DNA of 64,000 nucleotides from NCBI RefSeq assembly GCF_024749285.1, contig NZ_CP087196.1:6200001-6264000 (forward strand), given 5' to 3'. The position numbers were made by a program, and so were the translations under genes. This document shows, piece after piece, positions 9,011-17,470 of the stretch (position 1 is the stretch's first letter; every line of letters starts with the position of its first letter). The stretch comes from Pseudomonas sp. B21-015. Its GTDB lineage: Bacteria; Pseudomonadota; Gammaproteobacteria; Pseudomonadales; Pseudomonadaceae. The notes below the pieces were generated by a model. The model searched no databases. It saw only the letters and a list, made by a program, of their open reading frames with translations, and was not told where the DNA came from.

Positions 9011-11355
9011 ACCAACACCAACAAGCCGACCAGAAACCCGCTCCACGTTACAAGCCCTATAAGGGAGCGGCCGGTGGCTGGGGCGCGCTGGCCAGCGTTG
9101 CCCGCGCCTGGTTGACCAGCGACAACGCGTTGAAAAATCTGCGCATGATGCTCAAGACCAACAAGAACGGCGGGTTCGACTGCCCCGGCTGCGCCTGGGG
9201 CGATTCTCAGGAAGGCGGCATGGTGATGTTCTGCGAGAACGGCGCCAAAGCAGTGAACTGGGAAGCGACCAAACGGAGTGTCGATGGCGCGTTTTTCGCC
9301 AAACACAGCGTTAGCTCGTTGCTGGAGCAAAGTGATTATTGGCTCGAGTACCAGGGCCGTCTGACCGAGCCGCTGAGCTACGACGCCGAAACCGATCGTT
9401 ACAAACCGATCAGCTGGGAAGCGGCATTCTCCTTGATCGCCAAGCATTTGCAGGGCCTGTCGAGCCCGAATCAGGCCGAGTTCTACACCTCGGGCCGCGC
9501 CAGCAACGAAGCGGCGTTCCTCTATCAACTGTTCGTGCGCACCTACGGCACCAACAATTTCCCCGACTGCTCGAACATGTGTCACGAAGCCAGCGGTGTG
9601 GCATTGGCCCAAAGCGTCGGCGTCGGCAAAGGCACCGTGACCTTCGACGACTTCGAACACGCCGATGCGATTTTTGTCTGGGGCCAGAACCCTGGCACCA
9701 ACCACCCGCGGATGCTCGAGCCACTGCGCGAAGCGGTGAAACGCGGTGCGCAGGTGGTGTGCATCAACCCGCTGAAAGAGCGCGGCCTGGAACGCTTCCA
9801 GCACCCGCAACACCCGATCGAAATGCTCACCAACGGCGACAAGCCGACCAACACCGCGTACTTCCGTCCGGCATTGGGCGGCGACATGGCGATCATGCGC
9901 GGCATGGCCAAGTTCCTGCTGCAATGGGAGCGCGATGCGCAGAAGGCTGGTGAGCCTGCGGTGTTCGACCACGACTTCCTCAACGAACACAGCGCCAACG
10001 TTCTGGAATACCTCGGCACCGTCGACGACACCCCATGGGAGCAGATCGTCGAGCAGTCCGGACTGACCCTGGTGGAGATCGAGCAAGCGGCGCGCATGTA
10101 CGCCAAAGGCAAGAACGTGATCATGTGCTGGGCCATGGGCATCACCCAGCATCGCCATTCAGTGGCGACCATCCAGGAAATCGCCAACCTGATGCTGTTG
10201 CGCGGCAACATCGGCCGGCCGGGTGCCGGTCTGTGCCCGGTGCGTGGCCACAGTAACGTGCAGGGCGACCGGACGATGGGCATCAACGAACGTCCGCCGG
10301 TGGCGTTCCTCGACGCCCTGGAGCGGCGCTTCCAGTTCAAGGTACCCCGTGAAAACGGCCACAACGTGGTCGAGGCGATTCACGCCATGGCCGAAGGCCG
10401 TTCGAAAGTCTTCATCGGCCTGGGCGGCAACTTCGCCCAAGCCACCCCGGACAGCCCACGGACCTTCCAGGCCCTGCGCAACTGCGACCTGACCGTGCAG
10501 ATCAGCACCAAGCTCAACCGCAGCCATCTGACCCACGGTAAAGACGCGCTGATCCTGCCGTGCCTGGGCCGTACCGACATCGATATCCAGACCGAAGGCG
10601 CCCAAGCGGTGACCGTGGAAGACTCGTTCAGCATGGTCCACGCCTCCAACGGTCAGTTGCAGCCGCTGTCGAACCAGATGCGCTCGGAACCTGCGATCAT
10701 CGCCGGTATCGCCGCCGCGACCCTGGGCAGCAAACCGGTGGACTGGAACTGGCTGATAGCGGATTACAGCCGCATCCGCGACCTGATCGCCGACACCATC
10801 CCGGGCTTTCGGGACTTCAACGAGAAGATCCAGAACCCGGGCGGTTTCTACCTGGGCAACAGCGCCGGCGCTCGCCGCTGGAACACCCTGTCGGGCCGGG
10901 CCAACTTCCGTCCGAACATCCTGCCCAAATACCTGGTGCACGAACGCACCCGCGCCACCGGCGTATTGCCGGACCTGATCATGCAGTCGATGCGCTCCCA
11001 TGATCAGTACAACACCACCATTTATGGTCTTGATGATCGTTATCGTGGGGTGAAAGGTCAGCGGGATGTGTTGTTCGTCAATGAAGCCGACATCATTCGC
11101 CTGGGGTTCAAACCGGGGCAGAAAGCTGACATCGTTTCGCTCTGGGATGATGGCCGTGTGCGGCGGGTGAAGGGCTTTACGCTGCTGGCGTTTGATATCC
11201 CTGCCGGGCAAGCGGCCGCTTACTACCCGGAAGTGAACCCGTTGGTGCCGCTGGAAAGCACTGGGGATGGCAGCCATACGCCGACGTCGAAGTTTGTGGC
11301 GATCCGCTTGGAAGCGGCGAGTGAAACGGGGTTGATCATGGCCAAGTCGGCTTGA
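9007..11355 (+). CDS. FdhF/YdeP-type molybdopterin oxidoreductase (putative formate dehydrogenase alpha)
   Basis: A 782-residue molybdopterin bis-guanine dinucleotide oxidoreductase of the FdhF/YdeP branch. The start is GTG at 9007, overlapping the fdhD stop. N-terminal CPGC (Cys59, Cys62) lies where many relatives bind an Fe-S cluster, but the full four-Cys set is not obvious. The Mo-ligand position looks like Cys192 in SNMCHEASG, which aligns with the selenocysteine motif of E. coli FdhF. The C-terminal MopB-type domain is present (GLDDRYRGVKGQRDVLFVN). There is no Tat signal, so it is cytoplasmic. The FdhD partner supports formate oxidation, but YdeP-type proteins have little biochemistry, so the substrate is uncertain. 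Confidence 0.88.
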   Translation: MNQHQQADQKPAPRYKPYKGAAGGWGALASVARAWLTSDNALKNLRMMLKTNKNGGFDCPGCAWGDSQEGGMVMFCENGAKAVNWEATKRSVDGAFFAKHSVSSLLEQSDYWLEYQGRLTEPLSYDAETDRYKPISWEAAFSLIAKHLQGLSSPNQAEFYTSGRASNEAAFLYQLFVRTYGTNNFPDCSNMCHEASGVALAQSVGVGKGTVTFDDFEHADAIFVWGQNPGTNHPRMLEPLREAVKRGAQVVCINPLKERGLERFQHPQHPIEMLTNGDKPTNTAYFRPALGGDMAIMRGMAKFLLQWERDAQKAGEPAVFDHDFLNEHSANVLEYLGTVDDTPWEQIVEQSGLTLVEIEQAARMYAKGKNVIMCWAMGITQHRHSVATIQEIANLMLLRGNIGRPGAGLCPVRGHSNVQGDRTMGINERPPVAFLDALERRFQFKVPRENGHNVVEAIHAMAEGRSKVFIGLGGNFAQATPDSPRTFQALRNCDLTVQISTKLNRSHLTHGKDALILPCLGRTDIDIQTEGAQAVTVEDSFSMVHASNGQLQPLSNQMRSEPAIIAGIAAATLGSKPVDWNWLIADYSRIRDLIADTIPGFRDFNEKIQNPGGFYLGNSAGARRWNTLSGRANFRPNILPKYLVHERTRATGVLPDLIMQSMRSHDQYNTTIYGLDDRYRGVKGQRDVLFVNEADIIRLGFKPGQKADIVSLWDDGRVRRVKGFTLLAFDIPAGQAAAYYPEVNPLVPLESTGDGSHTPTSKFVAIRLEAASETGLIMAKSA

Positions 11356-11358
11356 CGC

Positions 11359-11385
11359 GACAGCGGGCTTGCTCGCGAAAGCGGT
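11359..11385. repeat. Single REP half
   Basis: AGCGGGCTTGCTCGCGAAAG, the right part of the common REP, immediately downstream of the molybdoenzyme stop codon. Confidence 0.75.
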
Positions 11386-11435
11386 GGATCATTCAAACAG
11401 CTTTTCCGATCCAGCACTTTCCAATCGCCCACAAA

Positions 11436-11465
11436 AAAGGCCATTTTTATATAAAAACGGCCTTT
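11436..11465. terminator. Probable bidirectional rho-independent terminator
   Basis: Long hairpin with arms AAAGGCC and GGCCTTT around a T/A-rich inner stem (TTTTTATATAAAAA), preceded by an A-run. It is placed after the molybdoenzyme gene and ahead of the glycine-zipper gene. The remaining bases to 11620 hold no ORF and presumably contain the promoter of the next gene. Confidence 0.7.
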
Positions 11466-11620
11466 GCGAAGTAGCTAAAGACCGGCGAAAAATACTTAAG
11501 TTCCGCCCAAAAAACAGCAACTTATAGAATTGTGCTCAAGTCGTGTTATTCGTCGGATTTCTATTGTCACAACCCCGACACAGCCTCAGGATCGCGCCGT
11601 CATCCCCTTGAGGTTCCTCT

Positions 11621-12109
11621 ATGAAGTTCTCCTCGATTCTCTTGTTGTCCCTTGGCCTGGTCAGTGGCTTCGCGTCTGCTGGCGGCACCACCGAAGCAGG
11701 TGTGGGCGGCGCATTGGGCGGGGTTCTGGGCTCGGTCGTCGGTCAATCGCTAGGCGGCAGTACAGGTTCAACCATTGGCGCGGCCCTGGGCGGCGCGGGT
11801 GGTAGCGCAGTGGGCGCAGACAGACGCAGCCGTGGCGAAGCCGCCATTGGCGGTGCCTTGGGCGCAGCTGGCGGTAACGTGGTCGGCCGCAGCATGGGCG
11901 GCACCACCGGTAGCCTGATCGGCTCCGCAGCAGGCGGCGGCGCCGGTGGCGCGCTGGGTAACTACATGGGCAACAAGAGCGATGACGACGATCGTCGTTC
12001 CTACCGTCGTGGTTATGACGATGATGATCGTCGCTACTACCGTGACGGCCATCCGGGTCGCGGCCATGCCTATGGCCATCGCAAGCATCACCATCGCTAT
12101 CGCGACTGA
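11621..12109 (+). CDS. Secreted glycine-zipper protein with Asp/Arg/His-rich tail
   Basis: A 162-residue protein with a clear signal peptide (MKFSSILLLSLGLVSGFASA). A long glycine-zipper region (about 22-118) is built of repeated GGALGG/GSxxGxxxGG units, which in this fold form two membrane-associated helices. The tail alternates Asp and Arg clusters (DDDDRRSYRRGYDDDDRR) and ends in a His-rich segment. Glycine-zipper proteins of this kind are outer-membrane or periplasmic; no specific role is established. It is followed by a strong terminator, so it is monocistronic. Confidence 0.82.
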   Translation: MKFSSILLLSLGLVSGFASAGGTTEAGVGGALGGVLGSVVGQSLGGSTGSTIGAALGGAGGSAVGADRRSRGEAAIGGALGAAGGNVVGRSMGGTTGSLIGSAAGGGAGGALGNYMGNKSDDDDRRSYRRGYDDDDRRYYRDGHPGRGHAYGHRKHHHRYRD

Positions 12110-12138
12110 GGCTTGAATCGCCTCGTTGACCGGTAGAT

Positions 12139-12172
12139 CAAAAAATCGCAGCCCTCGGGCTGCGATTTTTTT
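12139..12172 (+). terminator. Rho-independent terminator after glycine-zipper gene
   Basis: Perfect stem ATCGCAGCCC / GGGCTGCGAT with loop TC, followed by seven Ts. The A-run on the left arm would also serve the convergent thioesterase gene. Confidence 0.92.
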
Positions 12173-12176
12173 GCCC

Positions 12177-12608
12177 TCAGATCGCCAGTCGCTCCAACGC
12201 CCCGCGCAACCCGGCAGGAATCGCCACCGGCTGATTCGACGCTCGATCCACGAATACATGCACGAAACGCCCCGCCGCGCAGGCTTCGTCTTCGCCAGCC
12301 TTGAACACCGCCAATTCGTATTGCACCGAGCTGTTACCCAGCTTGCCCACCCGCAGGCCGATTTCGATCCGATCCGGGAAGGCGATAGAAGCAAAGTAAT
12401 CGCAGGCCGAACTCACCACAAAACCCACCACCTCGCCGTCATGGATATCCAGGCCGCCGACTTCGATCAGGTAGGTGTTCACCGCCGTGTCGAAAAAACT
12501 GTAGTAGGTGACGTTGTTGACGTGACCGTAGGCGTCATTGTCGTGCCAGCGGGTGGTGATGGGCTGGAAGTGCGGGTAGTCGGTGCGTTGGGGCATCGGG
12601 TTGGACAT
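12177..12608 (-). CDS. Hot-dog acyl-CoA thioesterase (YbgC/FadM-like)
   Basis: A 143-residue 4-hydroxybenzoyl-CoA-thioesterase-type protein. The motif WHDNDAYGHVNNVTYYSFFDT contains the catalytic Asp (second D of HDND) and the HVNN signature. The ATG at 12608 is used because homologues begin near MSNPMPQRTDYPHF; the longer open frame upstream shows no similarity to the family. It lies about 100 bases downstream of the 3-hydroxyacyl-CoA dehydrogenase on the same strand and probably acts on fatty or carnitine-type acyl-CoA thioesters. The substrate is unproven. Confidence 0.87.
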   Translation of the reverse strand: MSNPMPQRTDYPHFQPITTRWHDNDAYGHVNNVTYYSFFDTAVNTYLIEVGGLDIHDGEVVGFVVSSACDYFASIAFPDRIEIGLRVGKLGNSSVQYELAVFKAGEDEACAAGRFVHVFVDRASNQPVAIPAGLRGALERLAI

Positions 12609-12659
12609 CAGCGTTGGTTCCTGGGGTTGGGTGGCTAGTTTAAGGTGAAACCGCGTCGT

Positions 12660-12690
12660 ACCCCTTCGCGAGCAGGCTCGCGAAGGGGCC
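12660..12690. repeat. Compact REP palindrome
   Basis: CCCCTTCGCGAGCAGGCTCG followed by CGAAGGGG forms one self-complementary hairpin between the thioesterase and dehydrogenase genes. Confidence 0.75.
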
Positions 12691-12710
12691 TTCACCGACG
12701 CCACATAAAA

Positions 12711-13937
12711 TCACATCTCGGCAAACCCTTTACCCTGCGCCGCCAACTCCCCAATCAACCGCGCCGGCGCCCAGTGATCACCCTGCTTGGTCTCAAGCTG
12801 CAACAATCGCAGATGAATATCCGCCAACCCTTGCCGATCCGCCCAAGCCATCGGCCCGCCCTTGTCCGCCGGGAAACCATAACCATTGAGGTACACCAGG
12901 TCGATGTCATGCGCCGACGCCGCGATGCCTTCCTGAAGAATCTTCGCCCCTTCGTTGACCAGCGCCAGCAAACAGCGCTCCAGAACCTCTTCAGGGTCAA
13001 TGTCGCGACGCTGGAACCCCAACCCCTCGCTGACTTCCAGCACCAACGCATCGACTTCCAGATCGTGCTCAGCCTGACGACTGCCCGGTTCGTAGTGATA
13101 ATACCCATCGCCACTCTTCTGCCCGAAGCGCCCCAGCTCGCACAGTCGGTTGTCCACCTGAACCTGCGGCGCATCCTGGCCTTTGCCAGCCAGTTCCCGA
13201 GCGCGCCATTCCAGGTCGATGCCGACCACGTCATACATGCGGAACGGCCCCATGGCGAAACCAAAACCTTGCAGCGCTGCATCCACCTGATAAGGCAAAG
13301 CACCCTCCAGCAACATCTTGCGCGCTTCGAGCACGTACGGATGCAGCATGCGGTTGCCGATGAAACCGTGGCAATTGCCCGAGACCACGCTGACCTTGCC
13401 CATGCGCAGCCCCAGCGCCAGCGCCGCATCAAGCACCGCCGGCGCCGTCTGGGCACCGCGCACGATCTCCAGCAATTTCATGATGTGTGCCGGGCTGAAG
13501 AAATGCAGGCCCAGGACCTGATGCGGACGGCGAGTGGCAGCGGCGATCGCGTCGATATCCAGCGCCGAGGTATTGCTGGCCAGAATCGCTTCGGGTTTGA
13601 GCAGACCGTCTAGTTCGCGAAAGATGTTCTGCTTCAGCTCGAGATTTTCGTAGACCGCTTCGATAACCAGATCGACATCGCGAATCGCTGCGTAATCGGC
13701 AGCCGCCGTCACCCGTGCAATGCGCGCATCCGCCTCGGCCTGATCGATCCGCCCCTGACGCACGTTGTGCGCATAAGTCTCAGCCACGCTGGCGAGCGCC
13801 AACTCAAGCATCTGCGGATTGTTATCGACCCACTGCACCGGTACCCCGGCGTTGGCCAGGCACATGACAATGCCACGGCCCATGGTGCCCGCCCCGATCA
13901 CGGCGGCGCGCTGAATATCGAACAGTGTCTGGCTCAT
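12711..13937 (-). CDS. 3-hydroxyacyl-CoA dehydrogenase
   Basis: A 408-residue NAD-dependent dehydrogenase of the beta-oxidation family. The Rossmann fingerprint GAGTMG occurs at about residues 16-21 (VIGAGTMGRGIVMCLANAG). The catalytic His and Asn/Glu pairing region is visible in LGLHFFSPAHIMKLLEIV, and GFIGNRM marks the start of the C-terminal dimer domain, which is duplicated (RRDIDPEEVLERCLLALVNE and GYGFPADKGGPM). It is longer than a minimal HADH (about 285 residues) and matches the dehydrogenase half of FadB-type proteins without a hydratase domain. The ATG at 13937 begins the conserved N-terminus. The following thioesterase may act in the same pathway. Confidence 0.9.
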   Translation of the reverse strand: MSQTLFDIQRAAVIGAGTMGRGIVMCLANAGVPVQWVDNNPQMLELALASVAETYAHNVRQGRIDQAEADARIARVTAAADYAAIRDVDLVIEAVYENLELKQNIFRELDGLLKPEAILASNTSALDIDAIAAATRRPHQVLGLHFFSPAHIMKLLEIVRGAQTAPAVLDAALALGLRMGKVSVVSGNCHGFIGNRMLHPYVLEARKMLLEGALPYQVDAALQGFGFAMGPFRMYDVVGIDLEWRARELAGKGQDAPQVQVDNRLCELGRFGQKSGDGYYHYEPGSRQAEHDLEVDALVLEVSEGLGFQRRDIDPEEVLERCLLALVNEGAKILQEGIAASAHDIDLVYLNGYGFPADKGGPMAWADRQGLADIHLRLLQLETKQGDHWAPARLIGELAAQGKGFAEM

Positions 13938-14046
13938 GATTGTTCTCTTGTTGGCGATCCAAAGACAGTCCTCACCATAGTCAGCCCATGGGTGTTTTTG
14001 AAGTTTATTCCTGTGATGGGCGACATTCAGCGGATGGATGTGATGG

Positions 14047-14078
14047 CCTCTTCGCGAGCAAGCCCGCTCCCACATTGA
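14047..14078. repeat. Single REP half
   Basis: CCTCTTCGCGAGCAAGCCCG followed by CTCCCACA, between recQ and the dehydrogenase gene. Confidence 0.8.
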
Positions 14079-14085
14079 CCGTCTT

Positions 14086-16020
14086 TCAACTTGGCAAATG
14101 CGCTTCGGCCCACGCCCGAACCTCGGCATACGGATAATCCTCCAACGCCGCAAACCCCGGAATCGATCGCGCCTTGAGCTTGGTAAACAGCGGCACGCTG
14201 ATCCCGCACAGAAACCGCGTCACGCGCTCTGCCGATGGAACACTCCCCGTGTGCAGCTCATGCCTGTGGATAAAATCACCGCACAGCGCCTCGAAGCTTT
14301 TATCCACAAGCGCCGGCAATTCCGGCGGCTCGGGTAGCCGCGCTACGTGGCCGTGACACACCGAACAATGCCCACACCGCTGCGGTGCGTTTTCGTCGCC
14401 GAAGTACTCCGCCAGGCGATAGCCCAGACAGTGGTCGGTGGCGAAGAGATCCAGCATGGCGTGAACCCGTGCAATCTCGGTGCGCTCGTGCTGGGTGAAG
14501 CAGGCGTGCAGTTCGGCGCTCAGGGCTTGGGAATCAAAGTCCGTTTTCAGCAGGCTGTAGACCTCGGTCATCTGCTTGCTTTCCAGCTCGACCCAGCCTT
14601 TTTCCTGAAAATAGTCCAGCGCCTTGACCACCCGACTGCGCTCGGCGGAATGCTGTTCATACAGTGCATCGAAATTCACCGTGGCCCAGGTCCGTGCGCG
14701 GCTGGAAGTCTTGATGATCGCCGAGACGAAGTCCCTGCGCTCACCTTCGAACCGGGCCAGCAACGCTTCGGGCTCCTGCAAATACTTGAAGCGGTATTCG
14801 GCGTAATAGGCATAGCGCGGAGCGATCAACCCCCGCAGCTCCAGCTGTACCAGCAAGGTCTTGAGCGGTAACTGGCGAATGTTGCTCTGATCGGCCAAAG
14901 GCCCCAGCAGAAACTCCCACTGCCCCTCGGGCGCGGCGGCTTGCAGCTCATCGAGCACGCAACGAATGCCGTCCAGCTCCGGCGTGTCGCCGTAGACGAA
15001 GTTTTCCAGCACGTTGAGGCTGTCACGGTTGGCCAATACAAGGCAGTCGGACGGCTGCCCGTCACGGCCGGCGCGGCCGATTTCCTGGCTGTAGTTTTCG
15101 ATGGATTTGGGCAAGTCGAAATGCACCACATTGCGGATATCGCTTTTATCGATACCCATGCCGAAGGCGATGGTGGCGACGATGCAATTGGACTGCCCGC
15201 CCATGAACCGCTTCTGTATCCCTTCCCGTTGTTCGTGGGGCAAACCGGCGTGATAGGCCTCGGCCTGAATGCCATTCCTGCTCAAATGCTCGGCAATGTG
15301 CTCGGCGGTTTTCTGCAGGGTGACGTAGACGATGCTCGGCTGGTCGGGGCGCTGGCTCATCCATTCGACGAGACGTCGGCGCTTGTCCTGACCGCGTACC
15401 GGCTCCACCAACAAATTGAGGTTGGGTCGGTAGAAACCGGTGGTCACCACATCTTCAGGGGCGATGGCGAATCTGGCTTCCATGTCGGCGATCACCTTGG
15501 GTGTCGCGGTGGCGGTCAACAGCAGAGCCTGGGGAATGTTGAACTGGCGCTGATAGTCCGGCAGCTTGAGGTAGTCGGGGCGGAAGTTGTGGCCCCACTC
15601 GGAGATGCAGTGGGCCTCGTCCACCACCAGCAGCGAGATCGGCACCTGCTGCAAAAAATGGCGGAAGCGCTCGTTCTTCAAGCGCTCCACGGAAATCATC
15701 AGAATCTTCAATTCCCCGGACTTCGCGCGGGCCATCACATCGCTGGCGTCATCGCGGCTCTGGGCCGAATCGATACTGCCCGCCGCAATCCCGTGGCGCT
15801 GCAAGAACGCCAACTGATCCTGCATCAACGCCAGCAAAGGCGACACAACCAATGTCAGGTGCGGCAGCAACAAGGCCGGTAATTGATAGCAAAGAGACTT
15901 GCCCGAGCCGGTAGGGAAAATCGCCGCCGCCGAGCGTCCGGCCAGCACCGCGCTGACCGCCGCCTCCTGGCCGGGCCGAAACTGTGGATAACCGAAAACC
16001 TGTTCCAGGGTGTTGTGCAT
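14086..16020 (-). CDS. recQ: RecQ-family ATP-dependent DNA helicase
   Basis: A 644-residue 3'-5' DNA helicase. Walker A is TGSGKS (in FPTGSGKSLCYQLPALLL), Walker B is DEAH (VVDEAHCISEWGHNFRPDY), and motif VI is QEIGRAGRDG. The RecQ C-terminal region follows, with a Cys cluster CGHCSVCHG near residue 555 that resembles the zinc-binding part of RecQ, although only some of the four expected Cys are obvious. The far C-terminus is not a typical HRDC domain. This is the variant form common in Pseudomonas. It stands alone on the minus strand. Confidence 0.88.
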   Translation of the reverse strand: MHNTLEQVFGYPQFRPGQEAAVSAVLAGRSAAAIFPTGSGKSLCYQLPALLLPHLTLVVSPLLALMQDQLAFLQRHGIAAGSIDSAQSRDDASDVMARAKSGELKILMISVERLKNERFRHFLQQVPISLLVVDEAHCISEWGHNFRPDYLKLPDYQRQFNIPQALLLTATATPKVIADMEARFAIAPEDVVTTGFYRPNLNLLVEPVRGQDKRRRLVEWMSQRPDQPSIVYVTLQKTAEHIAEHLSRNGIQAEAYHAGLPHEQREGIQKRFMGGQSNCIVATIAFGMGIDKSDIRNVVHFDLPKSIENYSQEIGRAGRDGQPSDCLVLANRDSLNVLENFVYGDTPELDGIRCVLDELQAAAPEGQWEFLLGPLADQSNIRQLPLKTLLVQLELRGLIAPRYAYYAEYRFKYLQEPEALLARFEGERRDFVSAIIKTSSRARTWATVNFDALYEQHSAERSRVVKALDYFQEKGWVELESKQMTEVYSLLKTDFDSQALSAELHACFTQHERTEIARVHAMLDLFATDHCLGYRLAEYFGDENAPQRCGHCSVCHGHVARLPEPPELPALVDKSFEALCGDFIHRHELHTGSVPSAERVTRFLCGISVPLFTKLKARSIPGFAALEDYPYAEVRAWAEAHLPS

Positions 16021-16170
16021 AAGCTGTCACTCCGTTGACCGCTGCGAAGCCCAAAGCCTAGCCGGCGAACGCAGCGAGTCGAGAAAAGGTCGGGGGCAAA
16101 AACGATACCGGATGATACAGCGGATAGTTCGGGGAGACTGCAAGGCTTGGAGAATGGGGCGGCTGGCAGA

Positions 16171-16193
16171 TCGCTTTCGCGAGCAAGCCCGCT
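16171..16193. repeat. Left half of a REP interrupted by the IS110 element
   Basis: TCGCTTTCGCGAGCAAGCCC then GCT stops abruptly; the expected continuation CCCACA resumes at 17371 on the other side of the insertion sequence. Joining the two sides restores a standard REPIN. Confidence 0.88.
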
Positions 16194-16211
16194 TGTATGG
16201 TAGGACTTGAA

Positions 16212-16348
16212 GGGAGGAGGAGGGACAAAGCCCGATTCTGACTGTTGACGCAGTACAGATCCGTGGGAGATTTCGCCCCTCCTCCTTTCACCCAAGCGCC
16301 GATAAAGAATGCATCTGGCTAGACCGACGATAGGAACAAGCCTGCGCC
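16212..16348 (+). ncRNA. Predicted IS110 bridge RNA with REP-matching guides
   Basis: The left non-coding end folds into two loops. Target-binding loop: outer stem GGAGGAGGG (16216-16224) with CCCTCCTCC (16277-16285), inner hairpin 16238-16258. Left guide AAGCCCG (16228-16234) equals the left target at 16185-16191. Right guide GTGGGAG (16263-16269) is the complement of the right target CTCCCAC at 17369-17375. Donor-binding loop: AGAAT (16306-16310) equals the element's right end before the core. ACAAG (16336-16340) is the complement of core plus left end (CTTGT). Both right-side guides end in AG, pairing the CT core. The exact RNA ends are not determined. Confidence 0.78.
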
Positions 16349-16397
16349 TCTGAGTGAGCCCTTCAAGTGTTCAAAACCATATCCCGGAGGAAATACA

Positions 16398-17345
16398 ATG
16401 GCAATGCCGGTTTCTGTCACACAGCCGATCGTAGGCGTGGATGTCGCCAAGAACGAACTGGTGATCTATCGCGCCGAACTTGACCTGCTTGAAGAGATTC
16501 CCAACAACAAAGCAGCCATCAAGACGTGGTTGAAGGCCTTGCCAGGGACAGTCGCGGTAGCTATTGAATCGACCAATATCTATCACCTGGAGTTCGCTGA
16601 TCTGGCCTATGAGGCCGGCTGCACGATTTACATGGTGGGTGGCTATGAGCTCAGCCATTACCGCAAAGGGGTGAATGTCCGTGCCAAAACCGACGCGCTG
16701 GATGCCAGGCTGCTCGCTCGCTATCTGAAGAACGAAGGTGATGATCTTCATCCATGGACCCCGCCATCACCGCTGTACCGCCAGCTCCTGAGCCTCTTCC
16801 GTCGTCGCGCAGCCTTGGTTCAGGCGCGGGTCGGCCTGGTGCAAAGCTGGGCGAATGAGCCACTGTTGAAGACAGCTTTTGCCGAGCAAGTGAAATCCAT
16901 GCAGCAGCTTGAGGCGCTGGTCGAAAAGACGATTAATAATCATCTGAAGGAAGCCGGCTTGCTCGGTCAGTTGAAGCGTTGCGTGAAAGTTGAAGGCATT
17001 GGATTTTTGACCGGAGCCCGCTTGCTCACGGCGTTTCAGCGGGGCGACTTCAGAAACGCGGATGCCTTTATTGCCTTCCTGGGAATGGATCTGCGCGTGT
17101 CGAAGTCAGGACAAAAGGATGGTCGTCGGAGTCTGACCAAGCGAGGTGACCCGGAAGCCCGCCGGCTTTTGCACAATGCAGCCATGTCGGCCAGCCGTAC
17201 GCCTGCCTGGAAAGGCTTTTACGAAGAGCAAAGAGCTCGGGGCTTCAGCACCACTCAGGCGCTGGTGATACTGGCTCGCAAGCTTGCTCGGATCGTATTC
17301 GCTCTGCTGAAAGGGCAGAGCGAATACCAACCAAAAGCCGGTTGA
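16398..17345 (+). CDS. IS110-family transposase (DEDD recombinase)
   Basis: A 315-residue serine-assisted DEDD recombinase that would cut and join DNA under bridge-RNA guidance. The RuvC-like domain has Asp15 (GVDVAK), Glu57 (AIESTN), Asp99 and Asp102 (KTDALDARLL). The C-terminal Tnp domain contains the helix-hairpin region GIGFLTGARLLTAFQ, and AAMSASRT holds the likely catalytic serine (Ser264). The start ATG is preceded by CGGAGGAAATACA, a strong ribosome-binding site. There is no frameshift or stop, so it appears functional. Confidence 0.93.
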   Translation: MAMPVSVTQPIVGVDVAKNELVIYRAELDLLEEIPNNKAAIKTWLKALPGTVAVAIESTNIYHLEFADLAYEAGCTIYMVGGYELSHYRKGVNVRAKTDALDARLLARYLKNEGDDLHPWTPPSPLYRQLLSLFRRRAALVQARVGLVQSWANEPLLKTAFAEQVKSMQQLEALVEKTINNHLKEAGLLGQLKRCVKVEGIGFLTGARLLTAFQRGDFRNADAFIAFLGMDLRVSKSGQKDGRRSLTKRGDPEARRLLHNAAMSASRTPAWKGFYEEQRARGFSTTQALVILARKLARIVFALLKGQSEYQPKAG

Positions 17346-17370
17346 GGGCTTCCCCTCAACCATAGAATCT

Positions 17371-17440
17371 CCCACAGTTGACCGCGCTCTTACCTGGGGA
17401 CCCGGTCTAATGTGGGAGCGGGCTTGCTCGCGAAGAGGCC
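17371..17440. repeat. Right part of the interrupted REPIN
   Basis: CCCACAGTTGACC begins the loop, and TGTGGGAGCGGGCTTGCTCG followed by CGAAGAGG (17411-17438) is the complete inverse REP. Together with 16171-16193 it forms one REPIN. Confidence 0.85.
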
Positions 17441-17470
17441 AGCACAATCAGCGCCAAACCATCAGCGAAC

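Larger units (their letters stand above)
16194..17370 (+). mobile_element. IS110-family insertion sequence inserted in a REP
   Basis: The element is about 1177 bases. Left flank ends ..AAGCCCGCT and right end is ..AGAATCT followed by CCCACA, so a CT dinucleotide is present at both junctions (16192-16193 and 17369-17370), as expected for an IS110 core. There are no terminal inverted repeats. The left non-coding end is long (about 204 bases) and the right one is short (25 bases), the arrangement of the IS110 rather than the IS1111 group. Removal restores a complete REPIN ending at about 17440. Several IS110-type elements of Pseudomonas are known to target REPs. The recombinase is intact, so the element may be active. 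Confidence 0.88.

Noticed and set aside
11436..11465. A small RNA gene in the 11386-11620 intergenic region
   Set aside because: The strong hairpin is placed as a terminator and there is no convincing promoter-plus-terminator unit.
16194..17370. Assigning the element to the IS1111 group
   Set aside because: There are no subterminal inverted repeats visible, and the long non-coding end is upstream of the recombinase gene, which fits the IS110 group.
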